A stretch of DNA of 64,000 nucleotides from Dermatemys mawii. Lineage: Eukaryota > Chordata > Testudines > Dermatemydidae. The stretch covers positions 186,001-250,000 of the forward strand of contig ML677455.1 of NCBI GenBank assembly GCA_007922305.1, given 5' to 3'. The notes below the pieces were generated by a model that was not told the origin of the DNA, did no database searches, and worked only from the letters and a program-made list of their open reading frames with translations. This document shows positions 23,486 to 35,229 of this stretch, piece after piece; position 1 is the first letter of the stretch; each line of letters opens with the position of its first letter. The translations under genes and the position numbers were made by a program.

Positions 23486-24549
23486 GCTACTAAGAGGGAT
23501 TGTATAGCTATTGACTTGCTGGGTGTCCAATAAAGGAAGCTACCTCCTCTCTTTATTTATCACAGCAGCCAATTTCTGATGACACTAGTTTAACCTTGTT
23601 CTGAACCTTAGACTTTCTAATTTTGTCCCTTCATGCTTGTGTTTAATTTATATAAATGCTTTCTTCGTAATTTGCCCTAGTTTCAACTTTTTGTGTGGCT
23701 CTTTTTTTGGATTTCAAGTCATTAAAGTTCTTCTGGTTAAGCCACGGTAGTCTCTTACCATGCTGCCTATCTTCCCTATACATCAAGATAATTTACTCTT
23801 ACACCCTTAATAATGTCTGACCAATGGTGGTCAGAAAATAACCTCTGTCTGTGTATGACGGAATTATATACTTGTGGCAGAGCGGCACATGATAAATGTA
23901 ATGTGTTGCATTTCTCCAGAGAATTTAGTCCAACCAAAGGGACATTGTTCATTGACTTCAATGGACTTTGAACCAGGCTGTAGGGTCCAGGCATCTCTCT
24001 AGATAGGACTTTTAAAGAAGAGTTATTAAGGGGATTATCTGAGATGTGACTTTAGGAGCTGCCAGACATGGGAGGGCCCTCATTAGACAGATAATAACAG
24101 TCCCATTCGCTCTCTCACTCAGCCAGATATTTTCATTTCAGGGACTAGCACTTTAACCAAAACAGCCTGTTTTTTACAGATCCTGGGGGCCATTCGGAAA
24201 GTGGCCCATGGTTCTCGTGAAGATTTGAAGCGTCCAGCCACAATTTGGACTTTGGAATTCTTGCAAATTTAGATCTGGAAAATTCCATGGTCTTTGTGCA
24301 AAACGTCTGGTGCCATCCCAGTTTGCACAGAACACGATAGGCCACAGTGGTTTGTGTAAAACATCTTGGGACATATAACGAACATTTATTGGTTTAGCTC
24401 CTGTCAGCAACTTACTTCTGCAGGCCACTTCCCATTGCCCTCCCTGTGTTGTGTTCCTGGGCCAGCTTGATGTGACTCTGTGTCCTTCCCCATGAGACAG
24501 TTTCTTTGTGAGCACTTTGATCTGCCGCAGAAAGTCAGGAGAGTTTATT
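23486..24549. other. Unassigned spacer
   Basis: No exon-like or RNA-like signal recognised. Short open frames on both strands show no family features. Confidence 0.4.
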
Positions 24550-24981
24550 TATGTAAAGTCTTTAAGAATTGTAGAATCATAGAAATGCAGGGCTGACGGG
24601 GACCTGAAAGGGTGATCAAGTCCAGCACCCTGTGCTGAGGCTGAATCAAGTAAACCTGGATCATACCTGTTCAGGTGTTCGCCCAATCTGTCCTTAAAAC
24701 CCTCTAATGATGGGGATTCCACAACCTCCCTTGGAAGCCTGTTCCACAGTTTAATTACCCTTTTAGTTAGAAAGTTTTCCAAATGTCTAACCTAAATCCC
24801 CCTTGCTGAAAATTATGTCCATTACTTCTCCTCCTACTTTCAGTGGACCTAAAAATAGTTGATCACCATTCTCTTTATAACAGACCTTTACATATGTGAA
24901 GATTATTATCAGGTTCCCCCTCAGTCTTCTTTCCAAAATACAAAACATGCCCAGTTATTTTCACCTTTCCTCACAGGTCAG
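24550..24981 (-). mobile_element. CR1-type LINE, 3' end
   Basis: The minus frame 24782-24549 has the conserved end of CR1 ORF2 (RVIKLWNRLPREVVESPSLEGF). The element abuts the Gypsy LTR. Confidence 0.85.
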
Positions 24982-25389
24982 TGTAACGGAGGGGCGCGCC
25001 CTGCCACTCCTGTTTGGCCCTTCTCCCCCTCTTCTCAGAGACTCAGGGACACTTCAGGCTGGTGCAACACCTGTGCTCTTTATTTGTGATCAAGCCCCCA
25101 CCACCAGTTTCCAACTATATACAACGGCTTGTCCTACCACAGGCCTGAACAGCAACAGACTAGGAGGCTCCCATGTGAGTGTGAGTCTGAGCCTGATCTT
25201 CCCCTCCTGTCTCTGCCCCACCTCTTAGTCTCACTTCCTCCCAGCCTTATAACTCCCACTAATGAGCTGGCAGGTGTGGTCTGTTACCAGGTAAGTATCA
25301 GGCGATCTACCCAGTCCCAGTCCAAACCCCCTGATTGGGAATGATGTGGCAGGAGCTAATTAAGGCCTCTCTAGAAAAGCCTTGCCACA
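24982..25389 (-). repeat. 3' LTR of a Ty3/Gypsy-like element
   Basis: Ends TG...CA (minus: TGTGGCAAGG ... CCTCCGTTACA). Minus-strand AATAAA lies near 25080-25086 and a TATA-like stretch near 25242. A purine run (AAGGGGGGAG, 25393-25402) lies immediately upstream on the minus strand, as expected of a polypurine tract. Confidence 0.75.
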
Positions 25390-26389
25390 CATCTCCCCCC
25401 TTAACCCACCACCGGGGCTGGGGGGACTGGTCCGGCCCCTTCTCACCCTACCAGGAGGCTGCACTGGGGAGGCCCGCTGATGCCCTCTGTGCAGGGTTGG
25501 TCCATCCCCTACCACAAAAGGCACACTGGGTTGGGGGCAGACTGCCCCACAGGTCTACTTCTACCCACAGGTCCTCACACCCGTCGTAGCATCACAGTTG
25601 CCCTCTTGGCTGCTCTCCCTTTTTGGTCAGCATGGGAGCTGGATGGGCCTATACCTCACCTGGGCCCACAAGTGCAGATACCCAGCCCAAGGGAGTCTGG
25701 CTTTCCCTGCCTAGAGGCTCCACCTTCAGGCATTCTGTGGGACCCTCCCCGCTCTCGTCCTCGGGCCCCTTCCTCTGGGGTTCTATAATGGGACACTCCT
25801 TCAGTCCCTCGTCCTCCACTTCTCTCCCGTCTTCACTCTGGCTCTGTCGTCTAGGATCTTTCTCCCCTCTCTTCTGGGGACCTGGCTCCTCCCCCTCCCT
25901 GGGGATGCTGGGTACAGGGGTCTCCATTGACATTCTCGGGGTATCCCTTCCCTTCTTGCCAGGGAGTCCTGTCCCATGGCCTCCTTTCCCTTTGGGATGG
26001 GACCACAATCAGTCCTCAGTACCATGGGGTACAGCAACCCCTCTAGCACCCACATTTGTTGCCAGGCAAACCGGCCCCTGACCTCCAGAGACACCTGGGA
26101 CATGGGGTAGGGCCTCAAATTCCTGTGTATGCACTTGATACACCCCACCCTGCACTTAACTCTATCCTCTCTAATTTCCACACCATGTGCCTCTGACCCC
26201 CTGATCCCATCACATGTCCCTTTCTTCTTCATCCCACCCCTTCCTTCTCCTCCTTCAACCCCCATCATGTGCCTCTAAATTCCAATCCCCAGACTCCAAA
26301 ATCTCCCCTGCCTCACATCTCAGGGATGTTTTCAGAGGGGCCCCAATGGCCTCTCCCTCCCCTCTGTCTTTGGGCTGCTAGGCTGTCCC
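25390..26389 (-). mobile_element. Internal remnant of the Ty3/Gypsy-like element
   Basis: C-rich on the + strand. It joins protease-region coding sequence almost directly to the 3' LTR, so RT, RNase H and integrase have been deleted. The right-hand end meets LTR family Y. Confidence 0.6.
25649..26268 (-). pseudogene. Gypsy-type protease C-terminal fragment
   Basis: In the minus frame 26268-25801, residues about 38-90 have the pattern KCIHRNLRPYP ... VSLEVRGR ... LLYPMVLRTDC, which resembles the end of aspartic proteases of vertebrate Ty3/Gypsy elements (CIHGD..YP ... LPYPVLLGRD). The catalytic DSG/DTG is not visible. The downstream part is an acidic/proline-rich tail read in two overlapping frames. 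The assignment rests on recalled motif shape. Confidence 0.55.
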
Positions 26390-26710
26390 TGTGACAAATG
26401 AAGTGTGTGGGAGGTAGGTCCCTATGATGGACACCCAGCCAGCCAGTTAGCTGTAAAATGACTCTTGGTGGCTGTTCTCTACTTGCTTTACCTATAAAAG
26501 ATTAAAAAGTCCCCCAACTAAAGAAAAAAAAAGTTGGCACCTGACCAAAAGTGCCAATGGGAAGGCAGATTTTTTAAAAAAAATTGGGAAAGAAACTTTG
26601 CCTTTATCTGTCATTCTGCAGGGAAGGAGACACGGAGAAGCAATGCTATAAGTAGGAATGCTGTGTAAAGCTTGAATCAGGTATAAAAATTAATCTTCTA
26701 TACCTAGAAA
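26390..26710 (+). mobile_element. LTR family Y, truncated copy
   Basis: AAAAGTGCCAATGGGAAGGC and following bases match the minus strand of 23230-23485. A TATA-like CTATAAAAG lies near 26492. Confidence 0.5.
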
Positions 26711-28009
26711 AATAACTGGACAGGGCATGGTTAAATAGACTGATGGATCTTCAGCGGGAGGGACAGGGCCCAACCCTACATGAATACTGAGCTCTGCTGG
26801 AGCCAGCTCTGATGACTTGCGGGTGGCTCCATCAACTATAGTCATGTTCAGATCCCCGCTTTGTCATGGCAAAGACTGTCAAAGTCATTTTAGAGGGACC
26901 TCTTGTTCCCTTGCTCTTTATGATGCACAAAGGCTATGGGAAAACCATACAGGCTCGACTGTATTTCACAGACTATTACTGGGCACAAAAGTCTGGCTTC
27001 CCACAGTGGCTTCTGCTCCAGCAATTTTGATGGCTACATCAGTAGGAGACCTGGGGGACTACTAGAGGAATCCCAGTGGTTAAAAAGGACAGTACACAAT
27101 TCCTATACACCACATGATGTCCCTACCCACAGACATATATTCCTGGCTCACAGTATCCTCAGTATTAAGAAGGTTATTCTGTGGTTTTTCAGGGATTTGA
27201 AATATTTTTGTATTGGGGTGGATGCATAAAAATAGGAAAAATAAAAACAGACATTAAGAATATGAATCAACACTGTATAAAAAGAGACACAACAAACACA
27301 CAGTTTGATGCCAAGTTACTTCTGAGGGGGGGAACTGTTTCCTGAATTCCTTTTTGAACCATGAGGCCTCCTCCAAAGCCAATTGCAGCCAGTGAGTTTC
27401 TTTCCCTTCACTTAAGTCACTTTTGTACCAGGCTGAGGATGTTTAATTGGTGTAGATGTTCAGGCTACACTGACTTCCATGTGAGCAGTATTTCAAACAA
27501 GATTATAATTTCCTCCAGACAAGAGTTGTCAGCTGTGACAATGACACAGGTAACATGGAATTTATTTTTGATAATGTCATATTTATCCAGGGATGGGCAA
27601 GAATCTTTAACAAAACTTAGGGGCAAGCCCTCAAAATATGTCAAAGAGCAGATGCTGTGTCTGTGGCTCACCGAAGGGTTAGATTGAGTAACAGCAACAG
27701 TCACTAGCGGAGCTAACCACAAACTCTCACTCAGTTGTGAAGTAACTTCACCTTTTTCAGTTTCTTCTACATTATTTGCTTTATACCTAGGAGTTAATAT
27801 TAGATAATGAAGATCAATCTGGAACTTGATGGGGCAGCATAATGTCCATTTTAGAAACTATGTAGAAATTTAAATCTATCTGGAGGTTTCTGCAACAGTG
27901 CCCCGCTGTTTGAGGATGTTTCATTGTCAAGGTGATCTCACCAGAAAGAGTACTAGAAGCATTTTGGAGAAAGCTGTATATTTTAAAAGAGCCGGCTGAG
28001 AAGGTGGCC
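26711..28009. other. Unassigned spacer
   Basis: No recognisable gene. Scattered short ORFs without motifs. Confidence 0.4.
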
Positions 28010-28760
28010 AGATCATTAATGTTTATTTTCAATAAATCTTGAACACTGGGGAAGTTCCAGAAGACTGGTAGAAAACCATTGTTGTGCCAGTATTTAAAAT
28101 GGCTGAACAGGAAGCCCTGGATTATTATATGACTATCAGTCTGACATCACTCACAGGAAAGACAATGGAGCAGTTGATACAGATGGGATTAATACAGAAT
28201 TAAAGGCGGGTAGTAGAAGTTATGCCAGTCAACATGGGTTTATAGAAAAGAGATTCTGTCAAATTAAATTTGTATATACACACACTCAGTTTGGTTCATG
28301 AAGAAAATGTTGATATAAAATGCTTAGTCTTCTCTAAGGCATTTAACTTGGTACATAGGGTGACCAGATGTCCCAATTTTATAGGGACAGTCCCGATTTT
28401 TGCATCCTTTTCTTATATAGGCTCCTATTACCTCCCACCCCGGTTCCGATTTTTCAGACTTGCTGACTGGTCACCCTGTTGGTACATGATTTTTTTATTA
28501 AAAAAACTGACCTAAACAAAATTAACATGACACACATTACATGGATTAAAAGATGTCTAACAGATAGGTTTCAAAATGCAATTGTAAACAACGCATCATC
28601 ATTGATGGCAACATTTCTAGTGGAGTCTGGTAGTGATTGGTGAGTTTTAAAGAGAAAACATAGATAGATAGATAGATTAGATTATAACGCAGTATTTGTT
28701 TGTAATGAAGATGATACACTCAGTTGATATGTTGTAATACTAATGAAAAGTGAAAATATG
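28010..28760 (+). mobile_element. CR1/L2-type LINE remnant, interrupted
   Basis: RT-region residue patterns are visible in decayed form (GTAATTAC-like block near 28125; CAACATGGGTTTATAG; GGCATTTAACTTGGT). The segment is split by the MITE at 28356-28478, and LINE sequence resumes after it. A short GATA microsatellite lies at 28660-28678. Confidence 0.65.
28356..28478 (+). mobile_element. hAT-like MITE, 123 bp, nested in LINE
   Basis: Ends TAGGGTGACCAG and CTGGTCACCCTG with a perfect 8-base target duplication TTGGTACA (28348-28355 and 28479-28486). Confidence 0.9.
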
Positions 28761-29359
28761 TGAAATGAATCCCACTAAAATATTATAAGGACTTTATGGC
28801 CATTTTGCCTGATGATCCATTGAACTGGCATTTTTGAAGCAATCTTATAACATACATAGCCATCCTTCTATCAGATAAAGTGTAATGAATAATCAGGTAA
28901 AGGTACAGAGAGGACAGCTGTTTTGTTTTACTGTGCTATTAACTAACAGTATTTTTAATGGAAAACCCGGGCAACCTGAGTTAAATGAGTTTATGTTGCA
29001 GCATGATGAGCTATGAAACAACTACGGAATCATGAAAGAATGTGGAAACAGTTCACACAAAGACTCTCTCCTGATTTCAGAATGGACATTTCTGCAGACA
29101 GCTCAAAGTGTTGACAGAGAAATTGCCACTGGGGAAAGATGCTGAGTAATGGACAAGTTGGACCAGAAACCCACCACAAGGAGGACTATGTGAAGAGGCC
29201 TGCAGTAGTATGTTGAGGATCAGAATTAAACCAACTGGTGTTCCATGTGTGTCCTAAGACATAAATCGTTGTGGCCTAACATTGAGTTCACAGGGTGCTA
29301 GGAACAGTAATAGAACGGACTGAAGAAATTCAGTGATATTTATAATATGTGTGCACTAC
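28761..29359. other. Unassigned spacer
   Basis: No gene or repeat recognised. Confidence 0.4.
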
Positions 29360-30270
29360 AATCTGTTAATTATAAATATTGTTATTTGTACAGAAACATG
29401 AAAATTCTGGGCACATTTCAGGGTAATACAATTGACAAGTCCTAGCCTTGAGTAAGTTGCACCTGATAAAATCTATTGTATGGTCCATTGCCCATGAAAT
29501 AAGGGATAAGACTCCCACTGACTTCATTAGGCTTTGGATGAGGGCCCTATTGCAGAAAAGAATTCCAGGAAACAGGTCAACCTCAGAGAGGCTTGGCAGC
29601 AAGGTATTTATCTGTTCTGAATAAATGTTATCAATATCCTACACGAATTTAGGGTGTTTTCCTATTTGTTTGTATCCAAACCCAGAGAAGGGAAGGTCTC
29701 TCTGAATGTGGAAGTGGAGGGATGGGAGGGGAGGTTCTGAGACTTATCAGGGAGTTGAGGGCGGGGGGGGAGCCAGCCTGCTCCAGGGTGGGTATTGGGC
29801 TTCCAGGAGTTCCAGCCTGATCCCTGACCTCCTCCCATGTGCTGCTGCACCCCCTCACTTCCTCGGGATTCCATTAGCACCTCTGTAGCCCCCTCATATA
29901 TGCACACATTTAAGAGGTGACAGAGCACCCACTATATTTCCATTGCAGGGGGTGCATTCTCCCTTCCTCAGTACTGACACCCTTGTCCAAACCCATAATA
30001 ATGTGGTATCACAGACTTATACATGGAAAACAGTGGCACTGGAAATCCTGTCATGAGTGTAGTTTGTTTTCTTCTATAACATTTAAATGAGGAATTAACA
30101 TTTCTGAAGGAAGAAAGACAAAATCTTCCTCTTTCTTGTGGTTTTGTTTTATTGCTGGAGCAAACAGCAGCCTCCATCGCAGTGAAAAGCACAGACACAA
30201 AATGTTGATGCATTGAACATGGCAGAGTCAATGGCCCCTGCGGGCACTAAGCACCTTCTCAGGATTTGTC
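29360..30270 (+). repeat. Non-coding duplicon D, copy D1
   Basis: Shares blocks with 32960-33800 (D2) and 53960-54290 plus 56880-57320 (D3), for example CACATTTCAGGG, GGATGAGGGCCC.ATTGC, TTTTTCTTGTGGTTTTGTTTT and GCACCTTCTCAGGATTTGTC. No exon found. Confidence 0.7.
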
Positions 30271-30289
30271 CCATTCACTCTCTTGAGAG

Positions 30290-31070
30290 GGGAGAGAACG
30301 AGAAGTGACTGTATCTAGATATGTGGGCAGAGTTGGCATCTACACCAGCAATACCATCACAGGACCTAACCAGATCAGCCACAACATCACTGGTTCATTC
30401 ACCTGCACATCTGCCAATGTAATATATGCCATTATGTGCCAGCAATGCCCCTCTGCTATGTACATCGGTCAAACTGGACAGTCCCTGCGAAAAAGGATAA
30501 ATGGACACAAATCAGATATCAGGAATGGCAATATACAAAAACCTGTAGGAGAACACTTCAGTCTCCCTGCATACACCATGAAAGACTTAAAGGTCAGCAT
30601 TTTGCAGCAAAAAAACTTTAAGACCAGACTGGAAAGAGAAACTGCAGAGCTGCAATTCATTTGCAAATTTGATACTATCAGTCAAGGATTGAACAAAGAT
30701 TACGAGTGGCTAGCTAACTACAAAAGCAGCTTCTCTTCTCTCGCTATTCACACCTCCAGTTCAGCTGCTAGAGGAGGACCTCATCCTCCTTGATTAGAGA
30801 TAACAAGCTGGTTCAGCCTCATTGGACTAACCTTGTTATATCCCACCTGGTTCTTGCCTACCTATTTATACCTGCCCCTGGATACTTCCACTGCATGCAT
30901 CCAACAAAGTGAGTATTAGCCCACGAAGGCTTATGCTCTAAAACTTTAGTTAGTCTTTAAGGTGCCACAGGACTCTTTGTCACTTCTGCAATTCCAGACT
31001 AACACGGCTACCCCTCTGATTCTAATACTTTAGTTAGTCTTTAAGGTGCCACAGGACTCTTTGTCACTTA
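30290..31070 (+). mobile_element. Penelope-like element, 3' end
   Basis: Contains a GIY-YIG-type endonuclease ORF followed by a 3' tail (CTTTAAGGTGCCACAGGACTC ... CAGACTAACACGGCTACC). Part of the tail is repeated at 31026-31068. Confidence 0.7.
30305..30793 (+). pseudogene. GIY-YIG endonuclease domain of a Penelope-like element
   Basis: A 162-codon open frame. Residues 39-70 carry VIYAI..C ... YIGQTGQSLRKR..GHK, the GIY-YIG endonuclease pattern found at the C-terminus of Penelope-like reverse transcriptases. The Cys pair inside the motif (C45, C48) fits the zinc-binding insertion of these elements. A downstream E (about 108-112) is a candidate metal ligand. RT is absent, so this is a 5'-truncated copy; the frame itself is unbroken. 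Confidence 0.72.
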
Positions 31071-31504
31071 AGTGATCAGAGGAGCTTGAGAACAGGGTAG
31101 TTGACGAGGGAGTGTGATGGTCAGATACACCTAACAAACATACTCTAAACTGAGACAAACTGCCCATTCCATCCCACAGAAAATTTTGCAAGACTAAACA
31201 AAATGCCAGCAGAAGTTCAGAGAGAGGGTGGGGTCTATCTAGTTTATTGCGCTGAATGCAGCATGTAGGATTACCTGGCTTGTGGGCCGGTGATCTATGT
31301 GTGTGTATGGTGCAAGCAATTCATGGCCCTCAGGCACACAGTACATGAGTCCTATACAAATACTATCCTCCTAAATATTAATTTTTGGTCAGCCTTCTGC
31401 ACAGATGGCCCACTTCCTCTTATAAAATTTTCAGATCGGCCCGCAGGTCGCTCGTCTAATTGCATATCACTGCCCTTTAGTGTTAAAACCGAGAATTACT
31501 AATA

Positions 31505-31930
31505 CAGGGTGGCCAAACCATGGGTCATGAGTGGCATGTGGCTCTTTTACAGTTATTGTGCAGCTTACAGAGCCCACTCCTCGCATTCTCCGCTTACCAG
31601 ACTATTCCAGGGAAGCTCAGGGCTTCTGCCCTGTGACGGGAGTGTGACAAGGGGATTCTGCCCAGCAGGAAGGGGGGTATAGAAGCTTCAGCCTCATGGG
31701 AGGCACCTGTTTGGGCTTCAGTGGGTATGGGGCTTCAGCCCAAGCCCCGGCAGGCATACTCCGGGGGGCTGAAGCTCCAAGACCCCCGCAGCCCAGCAGA
31801 GCAGTAGGCCCTAGCCACACCAACCAACCACTGGACTGAAGCCCAGAGCGCCCTCCTGCACACCCTGGTTCTCAAACATCTGAAGAATGTCATATGTGGC
31901 TCAGAGGATCAGTATGTTTGTCCTCCCCTG
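31505..31930 (+). mobile_element. hAT-like MITE, 426 bp
   Basis: Ends CAGGGTGGCCAAAC and GTTTGTCCTCCCCTG; flanks TACTAATA/CACTAATG. The D3 copy at 53280 has a single uninterrupted CACTAATG. Confidence 0.8.
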
Positions 31931-32091
31931 CACTAATGACTAACTGAATCATATTCTTCATTGAGATTGGTAGCTGGGAAGTCACCTTTCAATTAACACA
32001 ATGGATGACAAGTTAATGACAAGCTCGGGCCTAAGATTAAAGGACTTTGGGATGGAATGGGTGGGCATTGCTGCACGTTTGTGAGTCACGG

Positions 32092-32378
32092 GGCTTGTCT
32101 TCACTAGCGCGGGGAGAGATCGATCTTATGGCGATCGATTTATCGTGTCTAGTCAAGACGCGATAAGTCGATCGCCAGCGGCGCCCCCGTCGGCTCCGTA
32201 ACTCCAGCTCGCCAAAAGGCACAAGCTGGAGTCGACAGGGGAGCGCGCTGCCGCCCGCCGCCGCCGTGAGGACGGCAGGTAAGTCGGCTGTAGATACGCC
32301 GATTTCAGCTACATTATTAACATAGCTGAAATTGTGTATCTACAGTCAATCCCCCGCCCTAGTGAGGACCAGCCCATG
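32092..32378 (+). mobile_element. MITE with internal palindrome
   Basis: Ends GGGCTTGTCTTCACTAG and CTAGTGAGGACCAGCCC are near-perfect inverses. The inner GATCGATTTATCG..TCTAG..CGATAAGTCGATC forms a second palindrome. D3 has the empty site near 53440. Confidence 0.8.
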
Positions 32379-34299
32379 GAGAGCAATTTCGTACTGGCTG
32401 AATGTAATCATAGTCTATGGGAGGGAAACTGAGACCTGTGAACACCTGATGGGAGGGGAGATGTATTAAGCAGCAGAGGAGTAATAGGGAGAAGGGTTGC
32501 AGTGGGGAGAGAGAGAGGACTGATGGGGAGGGGGATATATTGGTCTGTATGAAAAGGAAGGGGAGAGAGGTGGGAGCTCAGGTGAGGTGAGTGATGAAGT
32601 GGGACACTTGGAAAGGAGACATGGGGGTGAATCAAGAGGTCATCTACTCTGGTTCCTTGCATTCCTGGAAGGACAAAGTATTATCTGGCAGAGGCACTGG
32701 GAGACAAAAGGAACAGGGGCACTTATCAGCCCCACATTCTCCCCTCCCATGTGTGCCAGGGTCTGGGGCCCGGGGCGTGGCTTTCAGAACCTTTGACTTT
32801 TGTTTGACTCAGCATTCCGCAAGGGGACGACATACCACCCTCAACTTTAATGCTGCGTTAACATAGCTTTGTGCCATTGGATTCATAGAGCGCTGGGGAC
32901 TGTGCTATGCAGAACAGCAGGAATATTGTTTGAGGCAAGTGATATTTATCAGATGTAGGCTGCAATCTGTGAATTAGAATTATATTTATTTGCACAGCAC
33001 CATTCAAATTAATGGCACGTTCCAGGGAGTTACACGTGACAATTGCCTGCTTTGACGAAGCTGCACCAGATAAATTCTACTGCCTGCTCCGGTGCTGTTT
33101 GCAATCAAAGATGAGACTCCCACTGACATCAGTAGGGTTTGGATGAGGGCCCGATTGCCAGAGGAATTCCAGGAAACCGGTCTATCTGGAGAGAGGTATG
33201 GGAGCAAGGTGTGTGTCTCTGTGTTTGTTCTGAACAGATTGTATCAATATCCTCTATGAATTTAGGGTATTTTTCCTATTGTACACATGCAAACCCAGTG
33301 AGATAAAGCCTTGCTGTGTGTGGGGAATAGAGAGTGGTGGGATAGCAGGCAGAGCAAGGGTAACTACTGAGATTCAGCAAGGGGGATAGCCAGCCAGCTC
33401 AGGACTGGGAAATGGGGCCTGAGCAATTCCAACCTGCCCCTAGTCTGATCCTCGATGCCACTGCGACTTCTCTACCCCCTCCAAGTCCTGCTATAGGCTC
33501 CACCCCCCTCATCCTCCAAAACCCCCACATGTGTGGGTTAACAGGGGAGGCAGAGCCTCTGAGATATTTCCATGGTTCCAAAATTCTGAAAATGAGGGAG
33601 GAACACGTGCAATCGCTCCCTTTTTCTTGTGGTTTTGTTTTGTTCCTGTAACAACCTGCAGCCTTCACAATAGTGGTGAAAAGGGCAGACGCTTCTGGTG
33701 TGTTGAACATGTGGGAGTCAATGGGAGGTACTAAGGTACTAAGCACCTGCTAAGGATTAGTCTCATCCACACTATCCGGAGAGGAGAGAATGAGAAGTGA
33801 TTGGGCTACAACTGCAGCCAGGAAACCTGAAGAAAATTGCTAAGGCTTCTGTAGTGGAATTGGGCCCATCAATGCAACTAGGTATTCACGGCTCACCTGG
33901 CACCCAAGTAGAATGAAAGAGGTCAAGCAATTGTGGCCTAGATAATGGTTAGTTTTTCATCTAGTGAAGAAGACCTGCTGGTTTTGAAGGCCGAGGTGCT
34001 GCCATACTTATATGTAGACTACAAGTGTTAGACTTGCACAGTGGCAGTTCTGAAGGTACGCCACTCTAGTATGAACACTTATTACGGCAACAAAAGGGGG
34101 TTTTCTGTCACTGCACTAAATCCACCCCCCGAAGAGTCATAGTTAGGTCAATGGAAGAATTCTTCAGTCAATTTAGCGGAGTCTACACCAGGGCTTAACT
34201 ACATCAGTTCAGCTTAACTATGTCTCTCAGAGGTGCGAGTGATTCACAACCTTGAGTGATGTAGCTGGGATGACCTATCTTTGAAATCTTTTGATTCTC

Positions 34300-34735
34300 T
34301 GAAAACTCGTGGCAATCAGGTGAGGTCCTGTATGATTGGAAAAAAGGCTAATGTAGTGCCCATCTTTTAAAAAGGGAAGAAGGAGAACCCAGGGAACTAC
34401 AGATTGGTCAGCCTCACTTCAGTCCTTGGAAAAATCATGCAGCAGGTCCTCAAGGAAACCTGTTATGAAGCACTTGGAGGAGAGAGAGGAAGGTGATCAG
34501 GAACAGTCAACATGGATTCACCAAGAGCAAGTCATGCCTGACAAACCTGATTGCCTTTTATGATGACATAACTGGCTCTGAGGATAGGAGGAACGCACTG
34601 GACATGATATATCTTGACTTTAGCAAAGCTTTTGATACAGTCTTCCACAGTATTCTTGCCAGCAAGTTAAAAAAGTATGGGCTGGAGGAATGGACTATAA
34701 GGTGGATAGAAAGCTGCCTGGATCATTCAGAGGGG
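34300..34735 (+). mobile_element. CR1-type LINE, RT fragment
   Basis: The frame 34493-34780 carries SQHGFTKSKSCLTNLIAFYD and DMIYLDFSKAFDTV, reverse-transcriptase motifs. The element is cut off where unit B homology begins. Confidence 0.85.
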
Positions 34736-34906
34736 TGTTTCCTATGTTATCTGAAGAAGTTTGCCCATCCCTGCCTGTGACACCCACATTCTATAGCATC
34801 TCCCAAACACAAGTGCCTTCGTCAGTGTGACAGCCAGCACCAATTAGCAGCAAGTTCTTGGGTTCTAGTCAGCAGCTGGAGGGAACCTAGCTGGAGTTTC
34901 ACCACC

Positions 34907-35229
34907 TGTGGGGAAAGTGTGGTGTACTGGCACATGTATTAAAAGTGTGTTATCACTTTAAATGCTCAAGGTATGGTCTTGGTCTGTCTTTGAAGGCTAG
35001 GGAAGTTTGTGCTCAGGGCTTAGCAGAGTCAGCAGCTAGACATCTGGGAATAAGGTGGAGTGAGTTGTGCCTTTCTGTTTAGGGAGCAGCTTCTTTCTTT
35101 GTCTCTGTGCCATGGGGGTTGTGTATTGTTCTGAATTCTAAGAAACAAAGGAAAGTTAGGATGTAAACTGCCACCAAGAGTGTTTTTGTTTTTATCTAAC
35201 TTCTCTGTGGGTATGGCGTGAATGTAACA
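34907..35229 (+). mobile_element. Probable solo LTR shared by units B and C
   Basis: 323 bases with TG...CA-like ends (TGTGGGGAAAG ... GAATGTAACA) and an ATTAAAAG signal. A near-identical copy lies at 59419-59745. It is absent from unit A. I found no target duplication. Confidence 0.45.

Larger units (their letters stand above)
31385..34265 (+). repeat. Non-coding duplicon D, copy D2
   Basis: Collinear with D3 (53170-58085), beginning at TTTTTGGTCAGCCTTCTGCACA. It differs by two MITE insertions here (31505 and 32092) and by insertions in D3. It sits just upstream of defensin unit B, as D3 does of unit C. Confidence 0.8.

Noticed and set aside
32580..32866. Overlapping frames in duplicon D2 near 32587-32866 that look protein-like.
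   Set aside because: The D3 copy at 53520-53800 has shifted frames and different residues, so coding sequence is not conserved.
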